From positions 10,347-66,467 of the forward strand of contig NZ_MIAM01000057.1 of the NCBI RefSeq assembly GCF_001830555.1: a DNA stretch of 56,121 bases, written 5' to 3'. Origin of the DNA: Sphingopyxis sp. RIFCSPHIGHO2_12_FULL_65_19. GTDB taxonomy: Bacteria; Pseudomonadota; Alphaproteobacteria; Sphingomonadales; Sphingomonadaceae. The notes under the pieces were generated by a model that saw only the letters and a program-made list of their open reading frames with translations, did no database searches and had not been told where the DNA came from. Both the position numbers and the translations under genes were made by a program. Positions 1 through 8,148 of the stretch are shown here, one piece after another; positions within the stretch are counted from its first letter, which is position 1; each line of letters begins with the position of its first letter.

Positions 1-89
1 GCCAGCGAGGCAAAGGCCCGTTCGTCGGCGGGCGTTACAGGGGCCTGCCCAAGGACATCCGCTTAGGGGTGGGGAGCGGGCAATTAGAT

Positions 90-116
90 CCTCCCCATCG
101 ACTTGCGATGGGGAGG
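90..116. terminator. Hairpin, probable transcription terminator
   Basis: An 11-bp perfect stem (CCTCCCCATCG at 90-100 against CGATGGGGAGG at 106-116) has a 5-nt loop. It lies about 40 bp beyond the stop of the leftward DUF4402 gene, which fits a terminator for that gene. There is no strong T-run on either side, so a dispersed intergenic hairpin is equally possible. Bases 1-66 to its left are open in more than one frame and could be the tail of a rightward gene, but too little is present to name it. Confidence 0.45.
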
Positions 117-154
117 AACTTTACGTCCGCCCCCGGTCGAAACCGGGCGCCCGT

Positions 155-733
155 CTACAGATAATTGACGGTCAGCGTGAAGGTGCCGCTGTAATTGCCC
201 TCGGGCTGGTTCGCGGGGACGTTGAGCGTGCCGCCGATATAATAGGTCTGCACCCCGCTGGGCAGCAAGGTTACGCCCAGCAGGGCGATGCCGCCGCCGC
301 TGGTGCTCGCGGCGCGGACGAGGCTGGCGGTCATCGGCGCCGCGCCGCCGCCGACGCGCGTGAGCGTGACCGAGGTGCTGCCCGATACGGTGATGAGGAA
401 TATGCCGCCGGTGCCCTGAAATATGGCGCGGCGGCCGTCGTTGCCGACCGGCGTGACGCCGCCGCCCGTGGTTCGCGCATTGGTGACGGGGTTGATCGTG
501 ACGGTGCCGCCGGTCGCGCCGCTGACCAGCGTGCCGAAATCGAGATCGTCGGTCTTGATCAGTGTGTTGGGGCGAACGACCGCGGCATTGGCGGTGCCGG
601 CCATGTCCGCGGCCGACGCGGGGGCGGACAGCGCGGCGCCGATCGCCGCCGCGCCGATGGTCAGCGCGCGCGCGGCGCCCCGGTCATATCTGGTCCCTCG
701 AATCCCCACAGATTCTGCTCCTGTCTGGCACAT
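155..733 (-). CDS. DUF4402 domain-containing secreted protein
   Basis: 192-residue exported protein of unknown function. An N-terminal arginine-containing stretch is followed by an Ala-rich hydrophobic segment and an AXA-type cleavage region (APASAADM, about residues 37-44). The mature part carries DUF4402 hallmarks: a TDDLDFGTL block near residue 61, a GGTVTINP block, and the C-terminal pattern NYSGTFTLTVNYL. The family is a small beta-sandwich, and related proteins are often linked to surface or pilus-like structures; that role is not shown here. It is a paralogue of the protein at 1153-1707, with the zf-CHCC gene between them. The chosen start is the only ATG before the signal segment and has no clear ribosome binding site, so the first 15 or so residues are uncertain. 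Confidence 0.8.
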   Translation of the reverse strand: MCQTGAESVGIRGTRYDRGAARALTIGAAAIGAALSAPASAADMAGTANAAVVRPNTLIKTDDLDFGTLVSGATGGTVTINPVTNARTTGGGVTPVGNDGRRAIFQGTGGIFLITVSGSTSVTLTRVGGGAAPMTASLVRAASTSGGGIALLGVTLLPSGVQTYYIGGTLNVPANQPEGNYSGTFTLTVNYL

Positions 734-805
734 CTTATGCCAGCAGGGGCGTTCATCACTGATGCATGGGCTTGGTAAAGGCGGCGTTTACGTCTGCGCC
801 GGGGA

Positions 806-1003
806 TCAGGCCTTGTCGGCGACGCCGCCGATCAAAATGAAGCGCCGGTCGCAATAGCCGCAGTCGGCAAAGCCGTCGTCGGTGTCGATTTCCAGCCATA
901 CGCGCGGATGGCCGAGCGCCGCATCGGCGAGGCCGTCGCCGGTGCCGTCACAGGCGATGCGGGTTTTGGGCGTGCGGATGGTTTCGGGCGCGGGCTGGGT
1001 CAT
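806..1003 (-). CDS. zf-CHCC family zinc-finger protein
   Basis: 65-residue protein starting MTQPAPETIR. It has the compact zinc-finger pattern of the zf-CHCC family: a Cys near residue 17, GHPRVWLEI, then CGYCDRRFIL near the C terminus. This family is related to the small NDUFS6-type subunit of respiratory complex I and is common as a short stand-alone protein in alphaproteobacteria. The upstream in-frame extension is Arg-rich and unlike the family, so the internal ATG at 1003 was chosen. It lies between two DUF4402 genes on the same strand. A role in complex I assembly is inferred from the family only. Confidence 0.8.
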   Translation of the reverse strand: MTQPAPETIRTPKTRIACDGTGDGLADAALGHPRVWLEIDTDDGFADCGYCDRRFILIGGVADKA

Positions 1004-1152
1004 CGACCGCGCCCATAGCAAGCGGGCGAACGCTCGGCAATCGGGTCTGAACAGGATGTGAGGGCCGTGACGGCACCGGCGCAGGCACCGGGTCGGGCGC
1101 AAGTGGTCCCCCGGTGCCGTCTTCCCCCCACAGGAAGCCTGAAGATAATTGC

Positions 1153-1707
1153 CTAAAGATAGTTGAGCGTGATCGTGAACGTGCCGCTGTAGTCGCCCGG
1201 CGCCTGGTTGGCGCCGACTTCGAGCGTCCCGCCGACCGGGAAATTATAATTGCCGAGCGGCGAGGTGATGCGGAAGCGCGTCGGGGTGGTCGACAGGATC
1301 GCGGTCGGCGTGCTGCCGATTTCAAAGTTTCGCACGCGCATCCGCGTCCCCGGGCCGGTGATCCAGATCATGTTGGACCCCAGCGAGATATTGACCTGGC
1401 GATTGAAGCTGCCGAGTCCAGCGAAGCGGGCAGGTTCGCCGCCATCGCCCGCCAGCGTCACGCCGCCGGTGCGGCTGCGCGATCCATCGGGTTCGATCGT
1501 CACGGTCCCCGCGCTCGCCGACGGGATGATGTCGCCGAAATCGAGGTCGTTGACCTTGAAGAAGCTGAGCGGGCGAAGCACGATGGCTTCGGCCTGGGCC
1601 TGCGTTCCGCTCTGCGCCAGCGCGGGAACGGCCGGGGCAAGGCAAAGCGCAAGAAGGGCGAGGCCGCGTTGCATGGGCAACGGGCAAGAGATGTGGCTGG
1701 TCCTCAC
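1153..1707 (-). CDS. DUF4402 domain-containing secreted protein (paralogue)
   Basis: 184-residue exported protein with a clear signal peptide: hydrophobic core LALLALCLAPAVPALAQ ending in an AXA-type site near residue 32. It shares with the protein at 155-733 the VNDLDFGDI block, GTVTIEPDG, and the C-terminal GDYSGTFTITLNYL. This identifies DUF4402. The function is unknown. The spacing and orientation suggest the two copies arose by local duplication around the zinc-finger gene, but their middle regions have diverged strongly. Confidence 0.8.
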   Translation of the reverse strand: MRTSHISCPLPMQRGLALLALCLAPAVPALAQSGTQAQAEAIVLRPLSFFKVNDLDFGDIIPSASAGTVTIEPDGSRSRTGGVTLAGDGGEPARFAGLGSFNRQVNISLGSNMIWITGPGTRMRVRNFEIGSTPTAILSTTPTRFRITSPLGNYNFPVGGTLEVGANQAPGDYSGTFTITLNYL

Positions 1708-1808
1708 ATCCCCGGTCCTAGCGGCGATTTTCCAATTTAGCGTTAACGCGGTGCTGACAAAAATTAGCGGGCTTTCGCGGGCGGCGGCGCGCGGCTATGG
1801 AGGCGGGC

Positions 1809-2729
1809 ATGAGTGAAGCCGCCATCCGCATCGACGCCGTCTCCAAAATCTATGCCGGCGGCAAGCAGGCGCTCGACAATGTCAGTTTCGACGTGCCGCG
1901 CGGGCAGATCTTCGGGCTCTTGGGCCCGAATGGCGCGGGCAAGTCGACGCTGATCAACATCCTGGCGGGTCTGGTCAACAAGACGAGCGGGAGCGCAAGC
2001 ATCTGGGGCTTCGACATCGATGCCGATCCCAGGAACGCCAAATATTCGATCGGTATCGTGCCGCAGGAAATCGTCTTCGATCCCTTTTTCACGCCATATG
2101 AGACGCTGGAGAATCAGGCGGGTCTGTATGGGGTGCCCAAAGACAAGCGCATTTCGGACGCGCTGCTCGCCGCGGTGCACCTGTCGGACAAGCGCGACGC
2201 CTATGCCCGCACCTTGTCGGGCGGCATGAAGCGCCGCCTGCTGGTCGCGAAGGCGATGGTCCATTCGCCCCCGATCATCGTGCTCGACGAACCGACCGCG
2301 GGCGTCGACATCGAACTGCGCCAGCAACTCTGGGAATATGTGCAGTCGCTCAACGATCGCGGTGTGACCGTGGTGCTGACCACGCATTATCTGGAAGAAG
2401 CCGAGGAGCTGTGCGATCGGATCGCGATCATCAACCATGGCAAGCTGATCGCGAACAAGCCGACGCGCGAACTGGTCGACATGGCGCGCGAAAAGATCGT
2501 CGTGGTGACGCTCGACGCCGACGTGACGGTGCTGCCGACGCATCCGGCGTTCGAGAAGGTCGAGCGTGAGGGCGAGCGCGGCCTCGCGATCCACTATAAC
2601 AAGGACCGCATGAACGCGGGCGCGGTGCTCGCCGCGGTGAATGCGATGGGGCATGGCATCGTCGATGTGTCGACGCGCGAGGCCGATCTGGAGGATGTGT
2701 TCCTCAACCTGACGCGCCGCGCCGCCTGA
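1809..2729 (+). CDS. ABC transporter ATP-binding protein
   Basis: 306-residue ATPase subunit of an ABC exporter. Visible motifs are Walker A LLGPNGAGKST (about residues 38-48), a Q-loop (VPQE), the signature LSGGMKRRLL, Walker B IIVLDEPTAGVD and the H-loop TTHYLEEAEE. The C-terminal 80 residues follow the pattern of drug- or polysaccharide-type ABC-2 exporters. A GGAGG box at 1799-1803 lies 5 nt before the ATG at 1809, so this start is preferred over the ATG at 1797. The usual partner permease is not adjacent: the next gene is convergent, with only 3 bp between stops. The substrate cannot be told from this subunit. Confidence 0.9.
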   Translation: MSEAAIRIDAVSKIYAGGKQALDNVSFDVPRGQIFGLLGPNGAGKSTLINILAGLVNKTSGSASIWGFDIDADPRNAKYSIGIVPQEIVFDPFFTPYETLENQAGLYGVPKDKRISDALLAAVHLSDKRDAYARTLSGGMKRRLLVAKAMVHSPPIIVLDEPTAGVDIELRQQLWEYVQSLNDRGVTVVLTTHYLEEAEELCDRIAIINHGKLIANKPTRELVDMAREKIVVVTLDADVTVLPTHPAFEKVEREGERGLAIHYNKDRMNAGAVLAAVNAMGHGIVDVSTREADLEDVFLNLTRRAA

Positions 2730-2732
2730 TCC

Positions 2733-3557
2733 TCAACGCCGCGTCAGGCGCGCGGCGACGCCGAAATGATCCGAGGGATATTCGCCAGCGACCGGCTGGT
2801 CGCCGATCACATGCGCGTCGGCGACGGCGAAGGCAGCAGTTTCCGCGAAAATATGGTCGATGACACGCGGGGCATGGCCGCGCGCGGGATTGAGCGTGGT
2901 GGCGGCGGCGCCCGCGGGGAGCGCCGAGGTGAAGCGCGGCGGCCCCATCGCGGTCAGTCCGGGGTCGTCGAGCGGCGCGTTGAAATCGCCCATGACGATC
3001 AGTGGGGTTCGGTCGGTGGGCAGCCACGCCAGCAGGTCGGCAAGTTGCTCGGCGCGGACGGCGGCGGCCCCGGGCTGCCAGGCCAGATGCGTCGCGACGA
3101 CATCGACCGGGCCGTGCCCGTCCTGCACGCGCACGCGGATCGCAGTGCGGTAATCGGACAGCGGTTCCAGCTTGCGGCGCGCGACTTCGATCACGGGCAG
3201 GCGCGTCAGGATCGCATTGCCATAACGTTTGGGCGACCCTTCGGCCTCCGGCGCGACGAAATGGACATCGGGATAACCAAGGTCGCGCGCGATGGTGGCC
3301 GCCTGGTTGGGCAGGCCCCTGCCGGCATCCTCCAGCACCTCCTGCAACGCGATGACATCGGCGTCGGCGGCGCGCAGCGCGTCGGCCAGCAAGGCGCGGC
3401 GCGCCGGCCAATGCCCGCCCGCGTTGTGCCAGATGTTGAAGGTCGCGACGCCGATACGGCTTCTGGTTCCCAGCTGCGGCCGATGCGCGCAGGCGGCGAG
3501 CGGGAGCGACGCCATTGCCGTCAGAATCGCGCGCCGATCAAGTCTGACTTTGTGCAT
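2733..3557 (-). CDS. Endonuclease/exonuclease/phosphatase family protein
   Basis: 274-residue protein of the metal-dependent EEP fold (DNase I, exonuclease III, sphingomyelinase, inositol phosphatase). The core motifs are present: ATFNIWHNA, DVIALQEVLE (metal-binding Glu), VVATHLAW, VMGDFNAP, and the C-terminal VIDHIFAE...SDHFGVAA. The N terminus has an RR pair followed by a hydrophobic stretch and a lipobox-like LPLAAC, so it is exported and probably lipid-anchored, possibly by the Tat route. The periplasmic location argues for a phosphodiesterase or phosphatase rather than a DNA repair enzyme. It is divergent from nadB with a 72-bp gap. Confidence 0.85.
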   Translation of the reverse strand: MHKVRLDRRAILTAMASLPLAACAHRPQLGTRSRIGVATFNIWHNAGGHWPARRALLADALRAADADVIALQEVLEDAGRGLPNQAATIARDLGYPDVHFVAPEAEGSPKRYGNAILTRLPVIEVARRKLEPLSDYRTAIRVRVQDGHGPVDVVATHLAWQPGAAAVRAEQLADLLAWLPTDRTPLIVMGDFNAPLDDPGLTAMGPPRFTSALPAGAAATTLNPARGHAPRVIDHIFAETAAFAVADAHVIGDQPVAGEYPSDHFGVAARLTRR

Positions 3558-3629
3558 CCCGAAAAATTCCCCTGACCAGCGACCGCGATCCCCCTGTCAT
3601 GCGGCGTCCCGCTGTGCAACAGAGGCGCC

Positions 3630-5207
3630 ATGAGCGAATATGACGTCATCATCGTGGGATCGGGCGCGGCGGGGCTGACCGCGGCCATCGCGCTCGCCGA
3701 TCATTGCCGCGTGCTTGTGCTCGCGAAGGGCGAACTCACCGGCGGTTCGACCGCCTGGGCGCAGGGCGGCATCGCGGCGGTGCTCGATGCGGGCGATACG
3801 TTCGAGAATCATATCGAGGACACGATGGTCGCGGGCGGCGGTCTCAACCGCCGTGAAACGGTCGAGTTCGTTGTCGAGAACGCCCCGGCGTCGATCGAGC
3901 GCCTCGTCGAAATGGGCGTGCCGTTCAACAAGGATGCCGAGGCGCTGCACCTGACGCGCGAGGGCGGCCATTCGCACCGCCGTATCGTGCATGTCGACGA
4001 CGCGACCGGCTGGGCGGTGCAGGCGGCGCTGCTCAAGACCGCCGAGGCGCATCCGAACATCACCTTGCTGCCCGGGCAGGCGTGCATCGACCTGATCACC
4101 GGACGGCATGAATTGCGCTATTCGGGATCGGGGCGCGTGTGGGGCGTCTATGCGCTCGACGAGGCGACCGGCCAGGTCCACGCGCATGTCGGCCGCGCGA
4201 CGATCCTCGCGAGCGGCGGGGCGGGGCGCGTCTATCAATTCTCGACCGCGCCCAGAGGCGCGACCGGCGACGGCATCGCGATGGCGTGGCGGGCGGGCTG
4301 CCGCGTCAGCAACATGGAGATGATGCAGTTCCACCCGACCTGCCTCTATAATCTCGACGTGAAGAATTTCCTGATTACCGAGGCGGTGCGCGGCGAGGGC
4401 GGCATATTGAAGCACCCCGTCACCGGCCACCGTTACATGCCCGACTATGACGTTCGCGCCGAACTCGCCCCGCGCGATGTCGTTGCGCGCGCGAACGACG
4501 ACCAGATCAAGCGGTCGGGGCTCGATTATGTCCATCTCGACATCAGCCACCTCGATCCCGATTTCGTCGCGGGGCATTTCCCCAATATCTATGACAAGTT
4601 GCTGACGCTGGGCATCGACATGACGAAGCAGCCGATCCCGGTGGTGCCGGCACAACATTATACATGCGGCGGCATTTTGATCGACCTGGCCGGGCGCACC
4701 GACCTTCCCGGCCTGTATGCGGCGGGCGAGTGCACCGAGAGCGGGCTGCATGGTGCCAATCGTCTCGCGTCGAACAGCTTGCTCGAATGTTTCGTGTTCG
4801 GGGAGGCCGCGGCGAAGGACATTGTAGCGCGCTGGGACCAGCTCGAACCGCCGCCGCCGATCCGCCCGTGGGACGAAAGCCGCGTCACCGATTCGGACGA
4901 AGAGGTAATCATCAAGCAGAACTGGACCGAAATCCGCCGCTTCATGTGGAATTATGTCGGCATCGTGCGCACCACCAAAAGGCTGGAACGCGCGCAGCAC
5001 CGCATCAACATGATGACCCATGAGGTCGAGGATTATTACGGCCACTTCCGCGTCACGACCGACCTCATCGAACTGCGCAACCTGCTGCAATGCGCCGACC
5101 TGATCGTCAAAAGCGCGCTCCACCGCAAGGAAAGCCGCGGGCTGCACTATACGCTCGATTATCCCGAAATGCTGGCGCAGGCGGTCGACACGGTGCTGGT
5201 GCCGTGA
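3630..5207 (+). CDS. nadB: L-aspartate oxidase
   Basis: 525-residue FAD enzyme that oxidises L-aspartate to iminoaspartate, the first step of de novo NAD synthesis. The FAD-binding GSGAAGLTAAIAL occurs near residue 10. GGSTAWAQGGIAA, TREGGHSHRR, EAVRGEGGIL and the catalytic stretch VVPAQHYTCGGI are typical of the succinate dehydrogenase/aspartate oxidase family. GECTESGLHGANRLASNSLLE then binds FAD. The C-terminal helical domain is complete. The partners nadA and nadC are not adjacent. The SdhA and fumarate reductase subunits are longer and carry different C termini, so NadB is the better call. Confidence 0.93.
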   Translation: MSEYDVIIVGSGAAGLTAAIALADHCRVLVLAKGELTGGSTAWAQGGIAAVLDAGDTFENHIEDTMVAGGGLNRRETVEFVVENAPASIERLVEMGVPFNKDAEALHLTREGGHSHRRIVHVDDATGWAVQAALLKTAEAHPNITLLPGQACIDLITGRHELRYSGSGRVWGVYALDEATGQVHAHVGRATILASGGAGRVYQFSTAPRGATGDGIAMAWRAGCRVSNMEMMQFHPTCLYNLDVKNFLITEAVRGEGGILKHPVTGHRYMPDYDVRAELAPRDVVARANDDQIKRSGLDYVHLDISHLDPDFVAGHFPNIYDKLLTLGIDMTKQPIPVVPAQHYTCGGILIDLAGRTDLPGLYAAGECTESGLHGANRLASNSLLECFVFGEAAAKDIVARWDQLEPPPPIRPWDESRVTDSDEEVIIKQNWTEIRRFMWNYVGIVRTTKRLERAQHRINMMTHEVEDYYGHFRVTTDLIELRNLLQCADLIVKSALHRKESRGLHYTLDYPEMLAQAVDTVLVP

Positions 5208-5226
5208 TGTTAGTTTAGAAAAAATT

Positions 5227-5680
5227 TCTCACACAAAGACACAAAGAGGGCGCGTGTTCATCGACCCAAATCGCCATTTGCGATGCGGCGTACACCCTCT
5301 TTGAAAGTGGCTCCGCCAAAATTTATCAGAACACCGAGTGGCAGGTCGAGCAGCCGTAAATAGGTCAGCACCTGTTTGCTATGGAGCGGCGAAAGCCGCT
5401 CAACCGATTTCAACTCAACCAGCAATTGGCCATTCAACAATAGATCGGCCCGGAAGCCTTCGGCGAGTTCAACGCCATCATATCTGATTGGGATCGGCTT
5501 CTGACGTTCGACGATGATACCACGTCTTGCCAGTTGGTCCGCCAAAATGGCTTCATACGCCGATTCAAGGAGGCCCGGCCCCAAATTCTGATGCAGTCGG
5601 AACCCGCAGTCGACAACAAGCCTGGCCAAATCTTCGACGCTTGCAGTCATCGGCGTACCTCTTTGTGTCTTTGTGTGAGA
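5227..5680. repeat. 23-bp perfect inverted repeat framing the GxxExxY gene
   Basis: The left arm (5227-5249, core CACACAAAGACACAAAGAGG) and right arm (5658-5680, core CCTCTTTGTGTCTTTGTGTG) are exact reverse complements over 23 bp. They lie 8 bp from the stop and 7 bp from the start of the enclosed 130-aa gene, so the gene and its inverted repeats form a compact unit of 454 bp. No target-site duplication is evident immediately outside the arms. Confidence 0.9.
5258..5650 (-). CDS. GxxExxY family protein
   Basis: 130-residue protein with the defining motif GPGLLESAYE (GxxExxY) near residue 22 and a nuclease-like core: QKPIPIRYDG, FRADLLLNGQLLVELKSVE (a D...E-x-K arrangement as in PD-(D/E)XK enzymes), then HSKQVLTYLRLL and GVLINFG. 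The family is widespread and mobile in bacteria, and its function is not established. The nuclease reading is inferred from the DLLL...VELK pattern. It is framed exactly by a 23-bp inverted repeat. It sits alone between nadB (convergent) and the YeaQ gene (same strand). Confidence 0.88.
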   Translation of the reverse strand: MTASVEDLARLVVDCGFRLHQNLGPGLLESAYEAILADQLARRGIIVERQKPIPIRYDGVELAEGFRADLLLNGQLLVELKSVERLSPLHSKQVLTYLRLLDLPLGVLINFGGATFKEGVRRIANGDLGR

Positions 5681-5689
5681 TAATTATTC

Positions 5690-5938
5690 TCACCCACCTA
5701 TCCCCAACAACCGTCCGACCAGAATCAAAACAATCGCCCCGATCACCGAAGCGAAGCATCCCGCGCGGTGGAATTCGCCGCGCACCCCGCGCGTCGTCAC
5801 CAGCCCGGCGAGCAGCGAGCCGCCGATGCCGAGCAGGATCGTTGCGATCCAACCCATCTCGACCGCGCCGGGATAAAAGAATCGCGCCAACGCACCGATG
5901 ACCAGGCCCGAGATGATCGCGCCGATGATGTTGATCAT
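5690..5938 (-). CDS. GlsB/YeaQ/YmgE family small membrane protein
   Basis: 82-residue protein made almost entirely of three hydrophobic segments, starting MINIIGAIISGLVIGALARF. It shows the family pattern of Gly-rich helices (LLGIGGSLLAGLV, IGAIVLILVGRLLG). Family members are associated with general stress in other bacteria. The start codon overlaps the stop of the upstream amidohydrolase (ATGA at 5935-5938), so translation of the two is coupled. An in-frame upstream extension is Arg-rich and lies within the amidohydrolase gene, so it was rejected. Confidence 0.85.
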   Translation of the reverse strand: MINIIGAIISGLVIGALARFFYPGAVEMGWIATILLGIGGSLLAGLVTTRGVRGEFHRAGCFASVIGAIVLILVGRLLGIGG

Positions 5939-7140
5939 GCGTTGAATCCTTCGTTCAAAAACCGCTCGGCGAGCGCCGCGTGCAGCGCCGCCCCGCGTGC
6001 CATCACCGTCTCGTCGAGCACCATGTGGTTCGAGTGCAGCCCGCAGCATTGGCGCCAGTCGCTGCCCGCCTCGCTCGCGCCGAGCCAGAACATTGCTCCG
6101 GGCACTTTTTCGAGCACGTAAGAGAAATCCTCGGCGCCCATCACCGGATTGTCCATCGTCAGCCAGGCCGCCTCGCCAAAGGTCTGTTCGACCACCGACT
6201 GGCCGAAGGCGACCGCGCGGCTATCGCAAATGGTGACGGGGAAACCTTCGTCGATCTGGACCTCGGCGGTGCAGCCATGCGCTTCGGCGATCGCGGGCAC
6301 CAGGCGCTTCAATTCGCGCGCGACGTGTCCGCGGCGTTCGGGCGACAGGGTGCGGATCGTCCCCAGCATCTCGGCCGTTTCGGGAATGATATTGTTCGTC
6401 GTCCCTGCGGCAATTTTCGCGATGGTGATAACCGCCGGATCGAACACCGACACGCGGCGCGTCACCATCGTCTGGATCGCGGTGACGATCGCGCAGGCCA
6501 CCGGGATCGGGTCGATGGCATCGTGCGGCATCGACGCATGGCCGCCCGCACCCTTGACGGTGATCGAGAGCACGTCGGACGAGGCGAGTAGCGGCCCGGC
6601 GCGCGACGCGAAAATGCCGTGCGGCGCGTTGGGCATGATGTGGAGCGCGAAGGCGGCGTCGGGCAGTGGGTCGATAATGCCGTCACCCAGCATGAAGCGC
6701 GCGCCATGATGCCCTTCCTCCCCCGGCTGGAACATGAACATCACGGTGCCGGGGAGGCGGTCGCGGGCGGCGCAGAGCAGCTTTGCCGCGCCGACGAGCA
6801 TCGCGACATGCGTGTCGTGCCCGCAGGCGTGCATCGCGCCGCTGATTTCCGAGGAGAAGTCGAGCCCGGTCTCTTCGACCAGCGGCAGCGCGTCCATGTC
6901 GCCGCGCAGCAGCACGGTGCGCCCGTTCGCCGGACCGCGCAGTATCGCAACCAGCCCCGTGGTCGACGGCCCCTCGCGAAATTCGAGCGGCAACCCGGCG
7001 AGCGCCTCCTTGATCTTCGCCAGCGTCTTAGGGGTTTGCAGCCCCAATTCAGGCTCACGATGAATCGCGCGGCGAAGATCGACGAGATCGTCGAGCAGCG
7101 TTTCGGCCTCGGCGGGCCAGCTATTTGATTGCGTGTCCAT
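5935..7140 (-). CDS. M20 family amidohydrolase
   Basis: 401-residue zinc-dependent hydrolase of the M20 aminoacylase/hippurate hydrolase group, starting MDTQSNSWPA. Key blocks are LLRGDMDALP, HACGHDTHVAMLVGAA (metal ligands), FQPGEEGHHGARFML (general base Glu and ligand) and the C-terminal GAEDFSYVLEKVPGAMFWLG. These enzymes remove acyl groups from N-acyl amino acids; the natural substrate is not indicated. There is no signal peptide, so it is probably cytoplasmic. Its 5' end overlaps the desaturase 3' end by 20 bp and its stop overlaps the YeaQ start, so the three leftward genes form one operon. Confidence 0.92.
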   Translation of the reverse strand: MDTQSNSWPAEAETLLDDLVDLRRAIHREPELGLQTPKTLAKIKEALAGLPLEFREGPSTTGLVAILRGPANGRTVLLRGDMDALPLVEETGLDFSSEISGAMHACGHDTHVAMLVGAAKLLCAARDRLPGTVMFMFQPGEEGHHGARFMLGDGIIDPLPDAAFALHIMPNAPHGIFASRAGPLLASSDVLSITVKGAGGHASMPHDAIDPIPVACAIVTAIQTMVTRRVSVFDPAVITIAKIAAGTTNNIIPETAEMLGTIRTLSPERRGHVARELKRLVPAIAEAHGCTAEVQIDEGFPVTICDSRAVAFGQSVVEQTFGEAAWLTMDNPVMGAEDFSYVLEKVPGAMFWLGASEAGSDWRQCCGLHSNHMVLDETVMARGAALHAALAERFLNEGFNA

Positions 7141-8080
7141 TTGGCGAATGTGCCGCCAAGCCACACGGCTGTCGAGTGATCTTGGACAGCCCGGGGCGTT
7201 TGCCCAGCGTGTCGGGTGTCTGCACGCCCCATATCAAACCCATCTGTTCGCAAAGGCGGATGAAAGCATAGCCCCAGTCGCTCTGTCCGGGATGAAGGCC
7301 GATGCGCGCCGATCCCGGATAGGCGTGATGATTATTGTGCCACGCCTCGCCCATCGTCGGTATCGCCGCCCAAGGCACGTCGAACGCCTGCACGCCGTGT
7401 GCATCGACGATCCAGTGCTGCGGCCCGCGATTGTGGGCCATGTGGCCGACGAGCCAGTGGCCGTGATTGGCGACCGCGACGCGCGCGGCGACGCCCCACA
7501 CGACCCATCCCCAGCCGCCAACCGCGAAGAAAATCAACGCCACAGGCACTTGCTGCCAACGCCATGTCGCTTCCAGCCAGCGATAAAAGGGATCGCGGTC
7601 GAGTTCGGCGAAATCGAAACGCGGCGGGCGGTCGAGATCGAGGCGGCAATAGATTTGCCACCACGCATCGCGGAGGATGTGTGTCTTGTGCGCAAGGAAC
7701 GGATGGCAATCGGCCTGCCGCTGGGCCCAGTCGCGCGTGTCGTGCGCGCGGATGATGCCATAGGGCCCGGCCATGCCGACGAAGGCGCCAAACCAGACGA
7801 GCGTGCGGGTAAGCCAGCGCGGCGCCGCGAAGCTGCCGTGGATCATCATGCGGTGATAACCGACGCTGTGGCCGAGAAGCAGCGCCGCGCCGGTCGTGAC
7901 AAGGAAAAGCGCGATGGTGGATGGCGTGGCGAAAAAGGGACCAGCGATCAGCGCGACGATTGCCATGCCTCCGTTCCACGCCATGCTCGGCGCGTCGGCG
8001 CGAACCCGGCCGCTGCGCGGATCGGGTCCGGGCTCGTCGATCAGGAAATTGACGGCATGGGGGTCAAGTTCGCTTCGCAT
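7121..8080 (-). CDS. Fatty acid desaturase (acyl-CoA desaturase type)
   Basis: 319-residue membrane di-iron desaturase. The histidine clusters are visible as GHSVGYHRMMIH (about residues 70-81), the atypical second box HDTRDW...CHPFLAHKTH, and HNNHHAYP near residue 260. Hydrophobic segments surround them. The second box departs from the classic HRxHH of delta-9 desaturases, a form I recall from a subgroup of bacterial desaturases. Several hydrophobic helices place it in the inner membrane. An AGAGGAG ribosome binding site lies 7 nt before the ATG at 8080. It is divergent from an ArsR-type regulator, with a 14-bp palindrome between the two starts, which suggests direct repression. Confidence 0.88.
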   Translation of the reverse strand: MRSELDPHAVNFLIDEPGPDPRSGRVRADAPSMAWNGGMAIVALIAGPFFATPSTIALFLVTTGAALLLGHSVGYHRMMIHGSFAAPRWLTRTLVWFGAFVGMAGPYGIIRAHDTRDWAQRQADCHPFLAHKTHILRDAWWQIYCRLDLDRPPRFDFAELDRDPFYRWLEATWRWQQVPVALIFFAVGGWGWVVWGVAARVAVANHGHWLVGHMAHNRGPQHWIVDAHGVQAFDVPWAAIPTMGEAWHNNHHAYPGSARIGLHPGQSDWGYAFIRLCEQMGLIWGVQTPDTLGKRPGLSKITRQPCGLAAHSPNGHAIK

Positions 8081-8103
8081 CACCGACTCCTCTAAAAAGA
8101 ATA

Positions 8104-8117
8104 TAAGTAATTACTTA
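8104..8117. promoter_or_regulatory. 14-bp perfect palindrome, probable ArsR-family operator
   Basis: TAAGTAATTACTTA is a perfect palindrome in an AT-rich stretch between the divergent desaturase and ArsR-type genes, 24 bp from the desaturase start. Size, symmetry and place fit an operator for the adjacent winged-helix regulator, which would control both the desaturase operon and itself. Binding is inferred. Confidence 0.65.
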
Positions 8118-8148
8118 AATAAATTATTGCTTGTCAAGTCTGCCGACG

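Noticed and set aside
3597..5147. Long leftward open frame of 516 codons opposite nadB
   Set aside because: It mirrors nadB codon by codon, is rich in Arg, Asp and His, and has no domain. GC-rich codon use keeps the antisense frame free of stops.
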